Positions 35,356 to 44,333 of a stretch of 56,828 bases of DNA are shown piece by piece. Source of the stretch: Bacteroidota bacterium (GTDB taxonomy: Bacteria > Bacteroidota > Bacteroidia > Bacteroidales > JAGNHN01); NCBI GenBank assembly GCA_022710185.1, contig JAKLHK010000021.1:1-56828 (forward strand), read 5' to 3'. Both the position numbers and the translations under genes were made by a program. Under the pieces are notes generated by a model that made no database searches, was not told where the DNA came from, and saw nothing but the letters and a program-made list of their open reading frames with translations. Numbering within the stretch: the first letter of the stretch is position 1; every line of letters begins with the position of its first letter.

Positions 35356-36054
35356 TTAGCGAGTTTCCAGCTTGAAGCCCGTTCCATGAACATTGGTGAT
35401 GGAAATGTTCGGGTCTTCCCGAAGGTATTTTCTAAGTTTGGTAATGAAAACATCCATGCTGCGGCCGATGAAGTAGTCATCCGAGCCCCAGACCAGTTTC
35501 AGTGCGGTCTCGCGTTTCACCAACTGATTCTCGTTCTCGCACAGCAGGCGCAGCAGGTCGGCCTGCTTGCGTGTCAGGGTGTGCGACGAGTCCCCCATTC
35601 CCAGCGTCATATTGGAGTAGTCGAAGGTGTAACGGCCGATGATGAACTTCACCTTTTCCTCGGCATTGAAGGCCAGGGAAGTCTGACAGCGTCGCAACAC
35701 TGCGCTAATACGCAGGCTGAGCTCCTCGGTGCTGAAGGGTTTGGTGATGTAATCATCGCATCCGGTGCGGAACCCTTTGATGCGGTCTTCCTTGAGTGAC
35801 TTGGCGGTGAGGAAGATGATGGGCATGAGCTCGTCCGACTCCCTGATCTCCTGGGCCAGGGTGAATCCGTCCTTGCGCGGCATCATCACATCCAGCAGAC
35901 AGAGGTCGTAGCTTCCGTTCTCAAAGGCATGTTTGCCCTCTTCACCATCGCGGCATACCGTAACATGGTAACCGAGCATTTCAAGATAGTCCTGCAGCAC
36001 AGTGCTGAGATTGAGGTCATCCTCGACCATTAATATGCGGGCATCCGTTTTCAT
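35356..36054 (-). CDS. OmpR-family response regulator
   Basis: A 232-residue two-domain regulator. The receiver has the acidic pocket VEDD, the phospho-Asp in LCLLDVMMPRKDG, the Thr in FLTAKS and the Lys in YITKPF. The C-terminal winged helix has LTRKQADLLRLLCEN and a DNA-recognition helix in RSMDVFITKLRKYL. Its ATG overlaps the sensor kinase stop by 4 bases, so they are coupled. It resembles RprY-like regulators of Bacteroidota. A likely target is the divergent Cys-rich gene, because GTTAAC-type half sites lie in the shared upstream region. Confidence 0.93.
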   Translation of the reverse strand: MKTDARILMVEDDLNLSTVLQDYLEMLGYHVTVCRDGEEGKHAFENGSYDLCLLDVMMPRKDGFTLAQEIRESDELMPIIFLTAKSLKEDRIKGFRTGCDDYITKPFSTEELSLRISAVLRRCQTSLAFNAEEKVKFIIGRYTFDYSNMTLGMGDSSHTLTRKQADLLRLLCENENQLVKRETALKLVWGSDDYFIGRSMDVFITKLRKYLREDPNISITNVHGTGFKLETR

Positions 36055-37391
36055 TCCGTTGTTTCCGTTTCTTTTCCGAAGGGGAAGAACACATAAAAGG
36101 TGCTCCCCTTACCCAGTTCACTGTCCATTTTAACATAGCCCCCATGGGCTTCGGTCATGCGCTTCACATAGTACAGGCCCAATCCGAAGCCTTTGACATC
36201 GTGCAGGTTACCTGTGGGCACCCGGTAGAGGTTCCGGAACACATGCTCATGGTTTTCTTTTGCGATTCCGATGCCCTTGTCGCGGATCAGAATCAGAAGG
36301 CCTCCGTCCTTGTTGGAGGTGTGGAGGGTAATGTCAGGGGCGTCGGGGCTGTACTTGTTGGCATTGTCGAGGAGGTTGGCGATGATATTGGTGAAATGCA
36401 CCCGGTCGGCCACGATCACGGTGTTTTTTGCCTCGAAACAGGCCCTGATCTTTCCTCCCCTTTTGCCGACGGTAATTTCAAACCCGCGCAGCAGCGTCCT
36501 GAGCACATCGTTGGCATCGAAGGCTTTGGGCTTGATCTTGAAATCCCCTTTATCGATCACTGCGATCTGCAGAATCCGTTCTACCTGGCCCTGGAGGCGG
36601 GTATTCTCATTGTGGATGATGCTGGCGTACTTTTTAATTCTGGTGATTTCCCCGGCTACTTCGTCTTTCTGAAGCATTTCGCTGGCCAGGGAGATGGTGG
36701 CGATGGGAGTTCGGAACTCATGCGTCATGTTGTTGACAAAGTCCGTTTTGATCTCCGACAGCTTCTTCTGCCTGCTCCAGCCCTGCATGATATACAAGAA
36801 TCCCCCGAAGGCAGACAGTACGAACAGCAATGACAGCACCACCCAAAGCGCCATGCCCTGGTAGGCCAGGGTGCGCTCGTGACGGAAGACAACGGAGAGG
36901 TAGAGCGGGTCGTCGGTGAACAGGCAGGAGAGGGAGGCCGAATGTTCAGAGGCGAGGAGCTCGCTGCGCGATACACCGGTGGAGAAAAGCAGCACCTGAC
37001 CGCTGCCCTGGCGGTAGATCCCATATCCATAATCGATCCCGATCCGGAAGTCGGACAGCTCCTCACGGATGAGGGAGTCCAGCTGGCCCGGACCTACCAG
37101 GCGGAACAGCGTGGTGGTATCGGTGATGCAGCCCGGGGCACAGAGGGCCCTCAGGTCGGTGTCATGTTCACTGGCGCTCAGCATAAGGCGGTTGACCACA
37201 CTTTTCAGGGCGATGCGAACGGAATGAGAGAACTGTTCGTCCTTCATCTCCATGGCATTCCTGACCCAGTACACCTGGGTCAGCACGATGCCCGCCAATG
37301 CAAGCACGAGAAATCCTACGGTCAGCTTGAACGGTCTGGTCCTCACGGGATAAAAGTACTGAATCCCCGCTGAACTCCGGAGCGTTAACAT
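36051..37391 (-). CDS. Sensor histidine kinase
   Basis: A 446-residue inner-membrane sensor. TM1 lies at about 23-43, a ~140-residue periplasmic sensor region follows, and TM2 is MALWVVLSLLFVLSAFGGFLYI. The kinase core shows the H-box FVNNMTHEFRTPIATI, the N-box NLLDNANKYS and glycine boxes DKGIGIA and GFGLGLYYV. Signal unknown. The start at 37391 is preferred to a TTG at 37412. It is divergently transcribed from the small Cys-rich exported protein, with 99 bases between. Confidence 0.92.
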   Translation of the reverse strand: MLTLRSSAGIQYFYPVRTRPFKLTVGFLVLALAGIVLTQVYWVRNAMEMKDEQFSHSVRIALKSVVNRLMLSASEHDTDLRALCAPGCITDTTTLFRLVGPGQLDSLIREELSDFRIGIDYGYGIYRQGSGQVLLFSTGVSRSELLASEHSASLSCLFTDDPLYLSVVFRHERTLAYQGMALWVVLSLLFVLSAFGGFLYIMQGWSRQKKLSEIKTDFVNNMTHEFRTPIATISLASEMLQKDEVAGEITRIKKYASIIHNENTRLQGQVERILQIAVIDKGDFKIKPKAFDANDVLRTLLRGFEITVGKRGGKIRACFEAKNTVIVADRVHFTNIIANLLDNANKYSPDAPDITLHTSNKDGGLLILIRDKGIGIAKENHEHVFRNLYRVPTGNLHDVKGFGLGLYYVKRMTEAHGGYVKMDSELGKGSTFYVFFPFGKETETTE

Positions 37392-37403
37392 GCGCTTAAG
37401 AGG

Positions 37404-37437
37404 ATTTAACAAGTCGTTAACAATTCGGGCCGTTAAT
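37404..37437. promoter_or_regulatory. Putative response-regulator operator, repeated TTAAC half sites
   Basis: The half sites ATTTAAC (37404-37410) and CGTTAAC (37415-37421) are 11 bases apart, the spacing typical of OmpR/PhoB-type tandem sites, and CGTTAAT follows at 37431. Further CGTTAAC copies lie at 37383-37389 (at the kinase start) and 37467-37473. The cluster sits between the divergent kinase and Cys-rich genes, just upstream of the -7 element at 37444. The binding protein is inferred from location and not shown. Confidence 0.4.
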
Positions 37438-37443
37438 CCGCCC

Positions 37444-37451
37444 TAATTTTG
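37444..37451 (+). promoter_or_regulatory. -7 promoter element of the Cys-rich protein gene
   Basis: TAATTTTG, exact TAnnTTTG match, 39 bases before ATG 37491. Confidence 0.5.
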
Positions 37452-37490
37452 GATCCTGAACGACAGCGTTAACCTTTAATACAAGAAAAC

Positions 37491-37820
37491 ATGAAGAAAG
37501 TATTTGTGATCCTCAGTCTCTTCGCCTTCCTCGCCGCATCAAGCATCAGCGTCAGCAATGCTGTGGCCGCTACCGCCGGGGTGGAATATGCAAAGATCGA
37601 CAAAGATCCGACCAAGGATGGTAAAAAGACCGACAAGGCCAAGTCGGGTTGCAGCTCGAGCAAGGATTGCACTACCAGCAAGGATTGCAGCTCCAGCAAG
37701 AACTGTGGCACCAGCACCGCCAAGTCGGGTTGCTGCAGCGATAAGGGCAGCAGCGCCAAGTCGTCATGCAGTGGCGAAAAGAAGACCGAATCTGCTCAGG
37801 CAACGCCTGATAAGCAATAA
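37491..37820 (+). CDS. Small exported Cys-rich repeat protein, function unknown
   Basis: A 109-residue protein. A clear signal peptide (KKVFVILSLFAFLAASSISV, cleavage probably after VAA, about 27) precedes a mature part of low complexity: Lys, Ser, Asp and seven Cys in repeats of the type SSKDC/TSKDC, then SGCCSDKG. No known family was recognised. Cys and Lys richness suggests metal or thiol chemistry in the periplasm, but this is inference. It has its own promoter and terminator and is divergent from a two-component system that may control it. Confidence 0.75.
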   Translation: MKKVFVILSLFAFLAASSISVSNAVAATAGVEYAKIDKDPTKDGKKTDKAKSGCSSSKDCTTSKDCSSSKNCGTSTAKSGCCSDKGSSAKSSCSGEKKTESAQATPDKQ

Positions 37821-37867
37821 AGAAGCTTCGCATCAGGAAGTAAGTGCTCTTTTTCATTTTGTGGTGG

Positions 37868-37895
37868 GCCCCGGTCATAGACCGGGGCTTTTTTT
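37868..37895 (+). terminator. Rho-independent terminator of the Cys-rich protein gene
   Basis: GCCCCGGTC, loop ATA, GACCGGGGC: a perfect 9-bp stem followed by seven T residues, 47 bases past the stop codon. Confidence 0.9.
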
Positions 37896-38145
37896 ATTGG
37901 GGTGCTTCCACTAAGGGGCCGTGAAAAAAATGGATCAAAAGGTTTCCGTTGGCATGGGGGTAAAACGTCTAATCAGGTATCAATACCCCAGCAATGGCCA
38001 ATAAATGCGCCCAGGTGCTCCTTCACATCATTTTCTCCGTAGGAAGCTGCAGAACCATAGCCCCGTAATCCGCCAGGCGGTGGATGCCTAACTTTTGGTT
38101 ACTTTGCATATCACATTATTATATTACTGATATCCGTCCATTGCA
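37896..38145. other. Noncoding gap upstream of the OsmC gene
   Basis: I see no gene here. A short hairpin CCGCC-AG-GGCGG lies near 38072, and TAACTTTTG and TTACTTTG around 38090-38105 are near-matches to the -7 consensus, so the OsmC promoter is probably at its right end. Confidence 0.4.
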
Positions 38146-38595
38146 ATGATCACATCACACATTCGCTATCTCGGTGAGCTTCGCACCCTTGCCCGTCACC
38201 AGCGCTCGGGCGAAGAGATCGTCACGGATGCCCCTCCCGACAACCAGGGAAGGGGAGAGGCCTTCAGCCCCACCGACCTGCTGGCTACCGCTTTGGGCAG
38301 TTGCATGCTTACCATCATCGGGATCGCTGCCCGCACGCATGGGATCAATATCACCGATACCGAAGTGGATGTGGTGAAGCACATGGCGTCCAATCCACGC
38401 CGGGTTGGCAAGGTGGAGGTGGACTTTTTCTTCCCTCATGAATACACCTCCAGGGAGAAGGCCATCATTGAGAATGCAGGCCGGACCTGCCCTGTGGCCC
38501 TTAGCCTTCGCCCTGAACTGGAACAGGACATCCGTTTCCATTTCGGGCTCAGCAAGCCGGAGCAGCAAGTGGAGGGGAATGGAAATGGGGCCTGA
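38146..38595 (+). CDS. OsmC/Ohr-family peroxiredoxin-like protein
   Basis: A 149-residue OsmC-fold protein. The two redox Cys lie in ALGSCMLTIIG and RTCPVALSL, the canonical pair. Family members reduce organic hydroperoxides; this short form is more OsmC-like than Ohr. Cytoplasmic, homodimer by family. It stops 4 bases before the methyltransferase gene and may be co-transcribed. Confidence 0.88.
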   Translation: MITSHIRYLGELRTLARHQRSGEEIVTDAPPDNQGRGEAFSPTDLLATALGSCMLTIIGIAARTHGINITDTEVDVVKHMASNPRRVGKVEVDFFFPHEYTSREKAIIENAGRTCPVALSLRPELEQDIRFHFGLSKPEQQVEGNGNGA

Positions 38596-38599
38596 TCCT

Positions 38600-39769
38600 A
38601 TGAAAAACATGGTGGCCACGACCTATGCAGGCCTGGAGGCCTTGCTGGCCGCGGAGCTGAAGTCCCTTGGGGCCGATGCCGTGGAGATTGGTCGGCGCAT
38701 GGTGAGCTTTCGGGGGGATAAGGCCCTGATGTACAAGGCGAACTACTGCAGCCGTTTTGCCCTGCGTATCCTCATGGAGGTGCATGCCTTCAGTATCCGG
38801 GACCAGGAGGGTTTTTACAGCGCGGTGCGGGCGATCCCCTGGGAAAACTTTCTAAGCACCCGCAACACTTTGGCCGTGCAGGCCGTGACTTCCGGGGATA
38901 TCCTTACGCATTCCAAATATGCGGCCCAGCTCACCAAGGATGCCGTGACCGATCGCTTCATGGAGCGTCAGCAGGAGCGGCCTTCGGTAGATCTGGAACG
39001 CCCCGACCTGTTGATTAACGTGCATGTCCGCCAGGGCGAATGCCATGTATCGCTTGATAGTTCAGGAGAATCGCTGCACAAACGGGGCTGGCGGAAGGAG
39101 CAGGGGGAGGCGCCCCTCAGCGAAGTGATGGCTGCGGCTCTGGTCGCCCTCAGTGGATGGACCGGCGAAGGGGAGTTTCTGGATCCCATGTGCGGATCAG
39201 GAACCCTTCCGATCGAAGCGGCCATGATCGCCCTCAATATCCCTGCTGGACGGTTCCGCCGTTTTTTTGGGTTCTACAAATGGAAGGACTTCGATCGTGA
39301 ACTGTGGAATGGGATCAAAGCCGAAGCCCACACACAGCAGCGGGATGGTGCTGCACTCCTGATCCGTGGTTGCGATGCCTCATGGAAGGCGGTGGCCGCT
39401 GCAGAGGCCAACGTGCGCCAGGCAGGGCTGGAAGAATGGGTGCGCATAGAAAAGAAGCCCTTCCAGGCGGTATTTCCCCGCCGCCCCTCCGGAGTGATCG
39501 TTACCAACCCCCCATATGATGAACGGATACGCTCCCACGACAACCTCACCCTATACCATCATTTCGGAGATGTGCTCAAGCAGCGCTTCAGGGGGTATAC
39601 GGCCTGGGTGTTCTCGGGGGACCTTAAGGCCATAAAGAATGTAGGACTGCGGCCTATGGGCAAGCATGTGCTCTTCAACGGGCCCATTGAGTGCCGCTAT
39701 GTTCGCTTTGAGCTGTTTGGTGGGGCGCTCGAGGATCAACGTCAACGTAATTCAGACCAGCATGAATAA
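38600..39769 (+). CDS. THUMP-domain class I RNA methyltransferase (RlmL/YcbY-like)
   Basis: A 389-residue RNA methyltransferase. The N-terminal THUMP domain (about 40-160) contains FALRILMEVHAF and LINVHVRQGECHVSLDSSGE. The C-terminal SAM domain has FLDPMCGSGTLPIEAAMIA and the catalytic NPPY in VIVTNPPYDERI. This fits the N-terminal half of RlmL (m2G2445 of 23S rRNA), so rRNA guanine-N2 methylation is likely. Start 38600 (MKNMVATTY) is the best of three in-frame ATGs. It overlaps pfkA by 8 bases. Confidence 0.87.
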   Translation: MKNMVATTYAGLEALLAAELKSLGADAVEIGRRMVSFRGDKALMYKANYCSRFALRILMEVHAFSIRDQEGFYSAVRAIPWENFLSTRNTLAVQAVTSGDILTHSKYAAQLTKDAVTDRFMERQQERPSVDLERPDLLINVHVRQGECHVSLDSSGESLHKRGWRKEQGEAPLSEVMAAALVALSGWTGEGEFLDPMCGSGTLPIEAAMIALNIPAGRFRRFFGFYKWKDFDRELWNGIKAEAHTQQRDGAALLIRGCDASWKAVAAAEANVRQAGLEEWVRIEKKPFQAVFPRRPSGVIVTNPPYDERIRSHDNLTLYHHFGDVLKQRFRGYTAWVFSGDLKAIKNVGLRPMGKHVLFNGPIECRYVRFELFGGALEDQRQRNSDQHE

Positions 39770-40745
39770 GAAATTGAAAGCCATCGGGATATTCACCTCC
39801 GGCGGCGACTCCCCCGGTATGAACGCTGCAATACGCGCGGTGGTGCGCACCGCGCTCTACCATGGCATACAGCCCTTCGGGATATACCGGGGGTACGAAG
39901 GCCTCATCGACGGGAACATCCAACCATTATACAGCCACAGCGTTTCCAATATCATCCAGCGGGGGGGTACCATATTGAAGTCGGCCCGCAGTGAACGTTT
40001 CCGCACCGCTGAGGGGATGGCCCAGGCCTGGGCTCAGGTGCGTGCATCAGGGCTTGATGCCATTGTGGCCATTGGGGGCGACGGCACCTTCAGCGGGGCC
40101 GAAGAGTTCGCCCGCAGTTATCCCTTCCCCATCATCGGCTTGCCCGGGACCATCGACAACGACCTGTTCGGAACCGATTACACCATTGGTTACGACACCG
40201 CGCTTAACACTGTGGTGGAGGCCGTGGACAAGATCCGCGACACCGCCGACTCCCATGAGCGTCTGTTTTTTATCGAAGTGATGGGACGCGATGCCGGATT
40301 TATTGCGTTGCGCAGCGGGATTGCCGTGGGCGCCGAGGATATCCTGATCCCGGAGACCCGTACGGACCTGGACGAGCTCATCGATCGGCTCGACACCGGA
40401 CTGAGGCGGAACAAGAGCTCATCCATCATCATCGTAGCCGAAGGCGATGAGCTTGGGGGGGCTTATGCGGTAGCGGAGCGGGTGAAAGAGCGATGCCCGA
40501 GGTTCCGCACGCGGGTCACGGTACTGGGCCACATCCAGCGCGGGGGCGCCCCTTCATGCCTCGATCGGGTCCTGGCCTCTACACTGGGTTACGAGGCCGT
40601 GACGGCCCTTATGAACGGGATGCAGGGTGTCATGGTTGGGCAGGTAGACCGCAAGATCACCTTCACCCCATTCGAATACGCCACCAAGCACCACCAGGAG
40701 ATCAACCGTTCCCTCCTCGACATGGCCCGGATCCTCTCTTCCTGA
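39762..40745 (+). CDS. pfkA: ATP-dependent 6-phosphofructokinase
   Basis: A 327-residue glycolytic kinase. It has IFTSGGDSPGMNAAIR, AIGGDGTFSGA with the Gly that marks ATP use (PPi enzymes have Asp), PGTIDNDLFGTD with the catalytic Asp, and LGHIQRGGAPS. The start overlaps the methyltransferase stop (ATGAATAA), showing translational coupling. Seven bases after the stop priA begins, so all four genes from osmC may be one transcript. Confidence 0.95.
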   Translation: MNKKLKAIGIFTSGGDSPGMNAAIRAVVRTALYHGIQPFGIYRGYEGLIDGNIQPLYSHSVSNIIQRGGTILKSARSERFRTAEGMAQAWAQVRASGLDAIVAIGGDGTFSGAEEFARSYPFPIIGLPGTIDNDLFGTDYTIGYDTALNTVVEAVDKIRDTADSHERLFFIEVMGRDAGFIALRSGIAVGAEDILIPETRTDLDELIDRLDTGLRRNKSSSIIIVAEGDELGGAYAVAERVKERCPRFRTRVTVLGHIQRGGAPSCLDRVLASTLGYEAVTALMNGMQGVMVGQVDRKITFTPFEYATKHHQEINRSLLDMARILSS

Positions 40746-40752
40746 TCGTCCC

Positions 40753-43236
40753 ATGCCCCGTTATGCTGATGTGATACTGCCCTTGCCACTTAAGGGACCT
40801 TTCACCTACCTCGTGCCCGGGGAGATGGAGCCCCTGGTGGCGCCGGGAAGCCGTGTGGCCGTGCAGTTCGGCCGCCAGAAGATCCAAACCGGCATCGTTC
40901 GAAGGTTGCGCGAGGTACCCCCCGGCAGCGACGGGGTGAAGCCCCTGCTCGATGTGCTGGATCCCTTTCCGTTGGTCAGGGAAGGACAGTTCAGCTTCTG
41001 GGATTGGATGGCTTCCTATTACCTCTGCCATACCGGTGAGGTCATGGCTGCCGCCCTCCCGGCAGGATTCCGGCTGGAATCTGAAACCACCATAGAGCTG
41101 GACCCCGCCTTTGCCGGCGAGCTCAGCAGCCTTTCGCGTGAAGGCCTGACTGTGGTGAATAACCTCCTGAGCCGGGAAAGCCTGAGCCTGAAGGAGGTGA
41201 GCGACCTGACCGGGCTGGCCAAAGTGGTGAACCTGGTAAGGACACTCATCGACCAGAGGGTGGTCCGCCGGGTGGAAGAGGTTAGGGAACGCTATAAGCC
41301 CCGGACCGAGGCGGTGTTCCGCCTGCACCCGGATTACCGCAGCGAAGCCCGCCTGGCCGAGGTCATGGACCTCCTGGGTAAAAGGGCCTACCGCCAGCTG
41401 GAGGCCCTGATGGTGATGGCCGCGGAGCTCAGGGTCCCGGATGGGGACTGGGAGCAGGCAGTGCCGCTCAGCGCATTCTCGGGACTGAAACAACATACCG
41501 TGCTGCTTAAGGCCCTCGTGGAGAAGCAGATAGTGGTGAAGGGAGAACGCGAGCTGAGCCGTTTCGGTGAAGCTGGTGCCAGCCAGAGTGCCTCTGCCAT
41601 CGTGCTCTCTGAGCATCAGCACCTGGCCTTTGAAGCGTTGCGCCTGGCCATGGATGCACACCATCCCTGTTTGCTGCACGGCGTTACAGGAAGCGGCAAG
41701 ACCGAGATCTACATCCGGCTGATCGAAGAATGCCTGCAATCGGGAAAGCAAGCCCTTTATCTCCTGCCCGAGATCGCACTGACCACTCAGATCATCGACA
41801 GGCTGCGTAAATATTTCGGAGACAGGGTGGGCATATATCATTCCCGCTATTCGGATGCCGAAAGGGTAGAGATGTGGAATACAGTGCTGGGTTTCCGCAA
41901 TGGGGAGACCGGTGCCCGCTTCCAGGTAGTGCTGGGTGCCCGCTCGGCCTTGTTCCTGCCCTTTGCCGAACTGGGGCTGATTATTGTGGATGAAGAACAC
42001 GACAGCAGCTATAAGCAGATCGACCCGGCCCCGCGCTATCATGCCAGGGATTCAGCCCTTTACCTGGCCCGCCTCCATGGGGCAGGGGTGGTGATGGGCT
42101 CGGCCACCCCTTCCATCGAATCCTATGCCAATGCGCTCCAAGGCATCTTCAGCCTGGTCAACCTGACCAAAAGGTACAGCGAGATGCTGCTGCCAGAAAT
42201 CCTGGTGGCCGATATCAGGGAGGAGAAGCGGAAGAAGACCATGCGTTCGCATTTCTCTTCCCTTTTGCTGGAGAAGGTCAACGAAGCCCTGGATAACCGT
42301 GAGCAGGTGATCATGTTCCAGAACCGCCGGGGCTTTTCCCTGCGGCTGGAATGCGATGCCTGCCAGTGGATGCCACACTGCAGGAACTGCGATGTTACCC
42401 TCATCTATCATAAGCACCAGCAGCAGCTGCGTTGCCACTACTGCGGATACGCTGAAAATGTTCCCCAGCACTGCCCTGAATGCGGGTCGCCTCGTATCCT
42501 GATGCAGGGCTTTGGAACCGAAAAGGTGGAGGAGGAACTGCAGGATTTGTACCCGGAGCACCGGGTGGTGCGCATGGATCTCGACACCACCCGTTCGCGT
42601 ATGGCCTATCAGCGGATCATCACCGATTTCGAACAGCGAGGGATTGATATCCTGGTGGGTACCCAAATGGTGACCAAGGGCCTCGATTTTGACCACGTGA
42701 ACACTGTTGGAATCCTGAATGCGGACAATATGCTCAGTTTTCCCGACTTCCGGGCATCAGAGCGGAGTTTTCAGCTGATGGCCCAGGTAAGCGGACGCTC
42801 AGGCAGGAGAAATAAGCGGGGCATCGTGGTGATCCAGACGGTGCAGCCTTACCACAGTGTGATCCGGCAGGTGATCGACCACGATTATGCAGCCATGTTC
42901 AATGATCAGATGACGGAGCGCCGCCAGTATGATTATCCTCCCTTTACCCGGCTGATCCAGCTCAGGGTGAAGCACCGCGATAGTGCACTGACTTCAGAGG
43001 CGGCACGCTGGCTGGCCCACCGGATCCGGCAGTGGCTCGGGCATAGGGTATTGGGACCTGAATACCCCATGGTAGCCAGGGTCAGGAATGAATATATCAA
43101 GCATATCCTCATCAAGGTAGAAAGGGAGGCCTCGGTAAAAGAAGCCAAGCAGATCATCCTGCAGGCGATGGAGGAGATGCAGCGCGAGCCGCTCTACCGA
43201 AGGGTGAGGGTGCAGGCCGATGTTGACCCGTACTGA
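40753..43236 (+). CDS. priA: Primosomal replication helicase PriA
   Basis: An 827-residue superfamily 2 helicase that reloads DnaB at stalled forks. The N-terminal 3'-OH binding domain starts YADVILPLPLKGPFTYLVP. Walker A is LHGVTGSGKTEIYIRL and the DEEH box IIVDEEHDSSYK. Zinc-binding Cys pairs run from LECDACQWMPHCRNCDV to CHYCGYAEN and CPECGS, with all eight Cys present. Motif VI is QVSGRSGRR. Length is typical. It converges with the divIC-like gene, 11 bases apart. Confidence 0.96.
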   Translation: MPRYADVILPLPLKGPFTYLVPGEMEPLVAPGSRVAVQFGRQKIQTGIVRRLREVPPGSDGVKPLLDVLDPFPLVREGQFSFWDWMASYYLCHTGEVMAAALPAGFRLESETTIELDPAFAGELSSLSREGLTVVNNLLSRESLSLKEVSDLTGLAKVVNLVRTLIDQRVVRRVEEVRERYKPRTEAVFRLHPDYRSEARLAEVMDLLGKRAYRQLEALMVMAAELRVPDGDWEQAVPLSAFSGLKQHTVLLKALVEKQIVVKGERELSRFGEAGASQSASAIVLSEHQHLAFEALRLAMDAHHPCLLHGVTGSGKTEIYIRLIEECLQSGKQALYLLPEIALTTQIIDRLRKYFGDRVGIYHSRYSDAERVEMWNTVLGFRNGETGARFQVVLGARSALFLPFAELGLIIVDEEHDSSYKQIDPAPRYHARDSALYLARLHGAGVVMGSATPSIESYANALQGIFSLVNLTKRYSEMLLPEILVADIREEKRKKTMRSHFSSLLLEKVNEALDNREQVIMFQNRRGFSLRLECDACQWMPHCRNCDVTLIYHKHQQQLRCHYCGYAENVPQHCPECGSPRILMQGFGTEKVEEELQDLYPEHRVVRMDLDTTRSRMAYQRIITDFEQRGIDILVGTQMVTKGLDFDHVNTVGILNADNMLSFPDFRASERSFQLMAQVSGRSGRRNKRGIVVIQTVQPYHSVIRQVIDHDYAAMFNDQMTERRQYDYPPFTRLIQLRVKHRDSALTSEAARWLAHRIRQWLGHRVLGPEYPMVARVRNEYIKHILIKVEREASVKEAKQIILQAMEEMQREPLYRRVRVQADVDPY

Positions 43237-43247
43237 AGCCGGGCGCA

Positions 43248-43559
43248 TCAATCCGCGGATGCCTTGCGGCGGACCACCAGAAAGATCTCTTCGTCGTCCT
43301 TTTTCATCAGGTAACGCTCCCGTCCGTACTTCTCCAGCTTTTCCACGCTTGACATAAGTTCCGCAATGGCCAGACTGTCCTTGCGGATCTCCTCCAGATA
43401 CCAGGTTTTCTCGCCCTCCAGGAGTTGCAGCTCCCGGGTCAGCTCGTACTGGGAAAGCATATTGTTACGGTCGAAAGCCGCCATCCACACCAGGAAAGCC
43501 AGGGTGGTGTATACATAGCGGTTGGCCAGAAAGCGCAGTATCCGACGGAGCGTTTTCAT
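43248..43559 (-). CDS. Septum formation initiator (DivIC/FtsB-like)
   Basis: A 103-residue single-pass membrane protein. TM is near residues 15-33 (TTLAFLVWMAAF). A coiled coil (LTRELQLLEGEKTWYLEEIR) follows, then the conserved SVEKLEKYGRERYLMKKDDEEIFLV. This is the DivIC/FtsB layout, a divisome scaffold. Two in-frame ATGs exist; the one at 43559 is used because a -7-like element (43565-43572) overlaps the upstream ATG. Confidence 0.85.
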   Translation of the reverse strand: MKTLRRILRFLANRYVYTTLAFLVWMAAFDRNNMLSQYELTRELQLLEGEKTWYLEEIRKDSLAIAELMSSVEKLEKYGRERYLMKKDDEEIFLVVRRKASAD

Positions 43560-43564
43560 CGGCA

Positions 43565-43572
43565 TAAAGATA
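43565..43572 (-). promoter_or_regulatory. -7-like element of the divIC-like gene
   Basis: TATCTTTA on the minus strand matches TAnnTTTG at all but the last base. The chosen ATG lies 5 bases downstream, so a leaderless or very short-leader mRNA is predicted. Confidence 0.3.
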
Positions 43573-43720
43573 GGGATTGCGAAAAAGCGACAGACAGAGG
43601 ATCACCGCATCCTTCCCCCTTGCTGAGGAACAATGCTTACCCCACTCGCTTTGCCCAACCGGCAAATTCTTCCGCTTTCCATCCCTCTCCTGCGCTCCCG
43701 CACCACCTATCCGCTTTCAT

Positions 43721-43763
<43 letters not shown>

Positions 43764-44333
43764 TCATAGCCCTATCTCCTCCGCGATGGGCAGCATCGCC
43801 TCTATGGCCATAGCGGCAAACTCGGGCAGGGGGATGCCTATGAGTTCGCATTCCATTATACGCTCCCGTTTAACCGAAGCGGCGAACTTCTCCTCTTTCA
43901 TCCGCTTGACCACAGAGGAGGATTTGACACTTGACAGTTTTTTGTCAGGGTAAACAAGGGCTGTGGCCGAGATCAGTCCGGTGATGGTTTCGCTGGCGGC
44001 CAGGGCGTGCTGGAAGCGTGTGCTCCTTTCCAATCCGGACGCAACCTCATTATGCATACATGCAGTTTCAACGATCTCCGGATGAACACCGGCCTCATTG
44101 AGAATGCGCCGGGTCTCCAGCCCGTGAATATGGATGTCCCCGTCCGTGACTTCCATATCCAGGTCGTGGAGCAGACCGGCCAACCCCCATTTTTCTTCGT
44201 CTTCACCAAAATGCATAGCCACTCTCCGCATCACGGCTTCTGAAGCCAGGCAATGCCAGCGGGTACGTTCATTGGTAATATAACTATGCATCAGGGCCAG
44301 GGCCTCATCGCGGGAGATTCCGTAGCGCTTCAT
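43764..44333 (-). CDS. HD-domain (HDIG-type) metal-dependent phosphohydrolase
   Basis: A 189-residue protein. The HD-domain metal ligands are visible: His27 in RTRWHCLASEAVM, His56-Asp57 in AGLLHDLDMEV, and further His in IHIHGLE. The N-terminal KRYGISRDEALALMHSYI is typical of this small HDIG subgroup. It overlaps ppx by 4 bases, the last gene of the polyphosphate operon, so it may act on a nucleotide or phosphate substrate, but the substrate is unknown. Its stop codon lies beside a heptanucleotide array. Confidence 0.85.
   Translation of the reverse strand: MKRYGISRDEALALMHSYITNERTRWHCLASEAVMRRVAMHFGEDEEKWGLAGLLHDLDMEVTDGDIHIHGLETRRILNEAGVHPEIVETACMHNEVASGLERSTRFQHALAASETITGLISATALVYPDKKLSSVKSSSVVKRMKEEKFAASVKRERIMECELIGIPLPEFAAMAIEAMLPIAEEIGL

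Noticed and set aside
35356..37391. PorX/PorY regulators of T9SS
   Set aside because: The response regulator has an OmpR-type DNA-binding domain, whereas PorX carries a different output domain.
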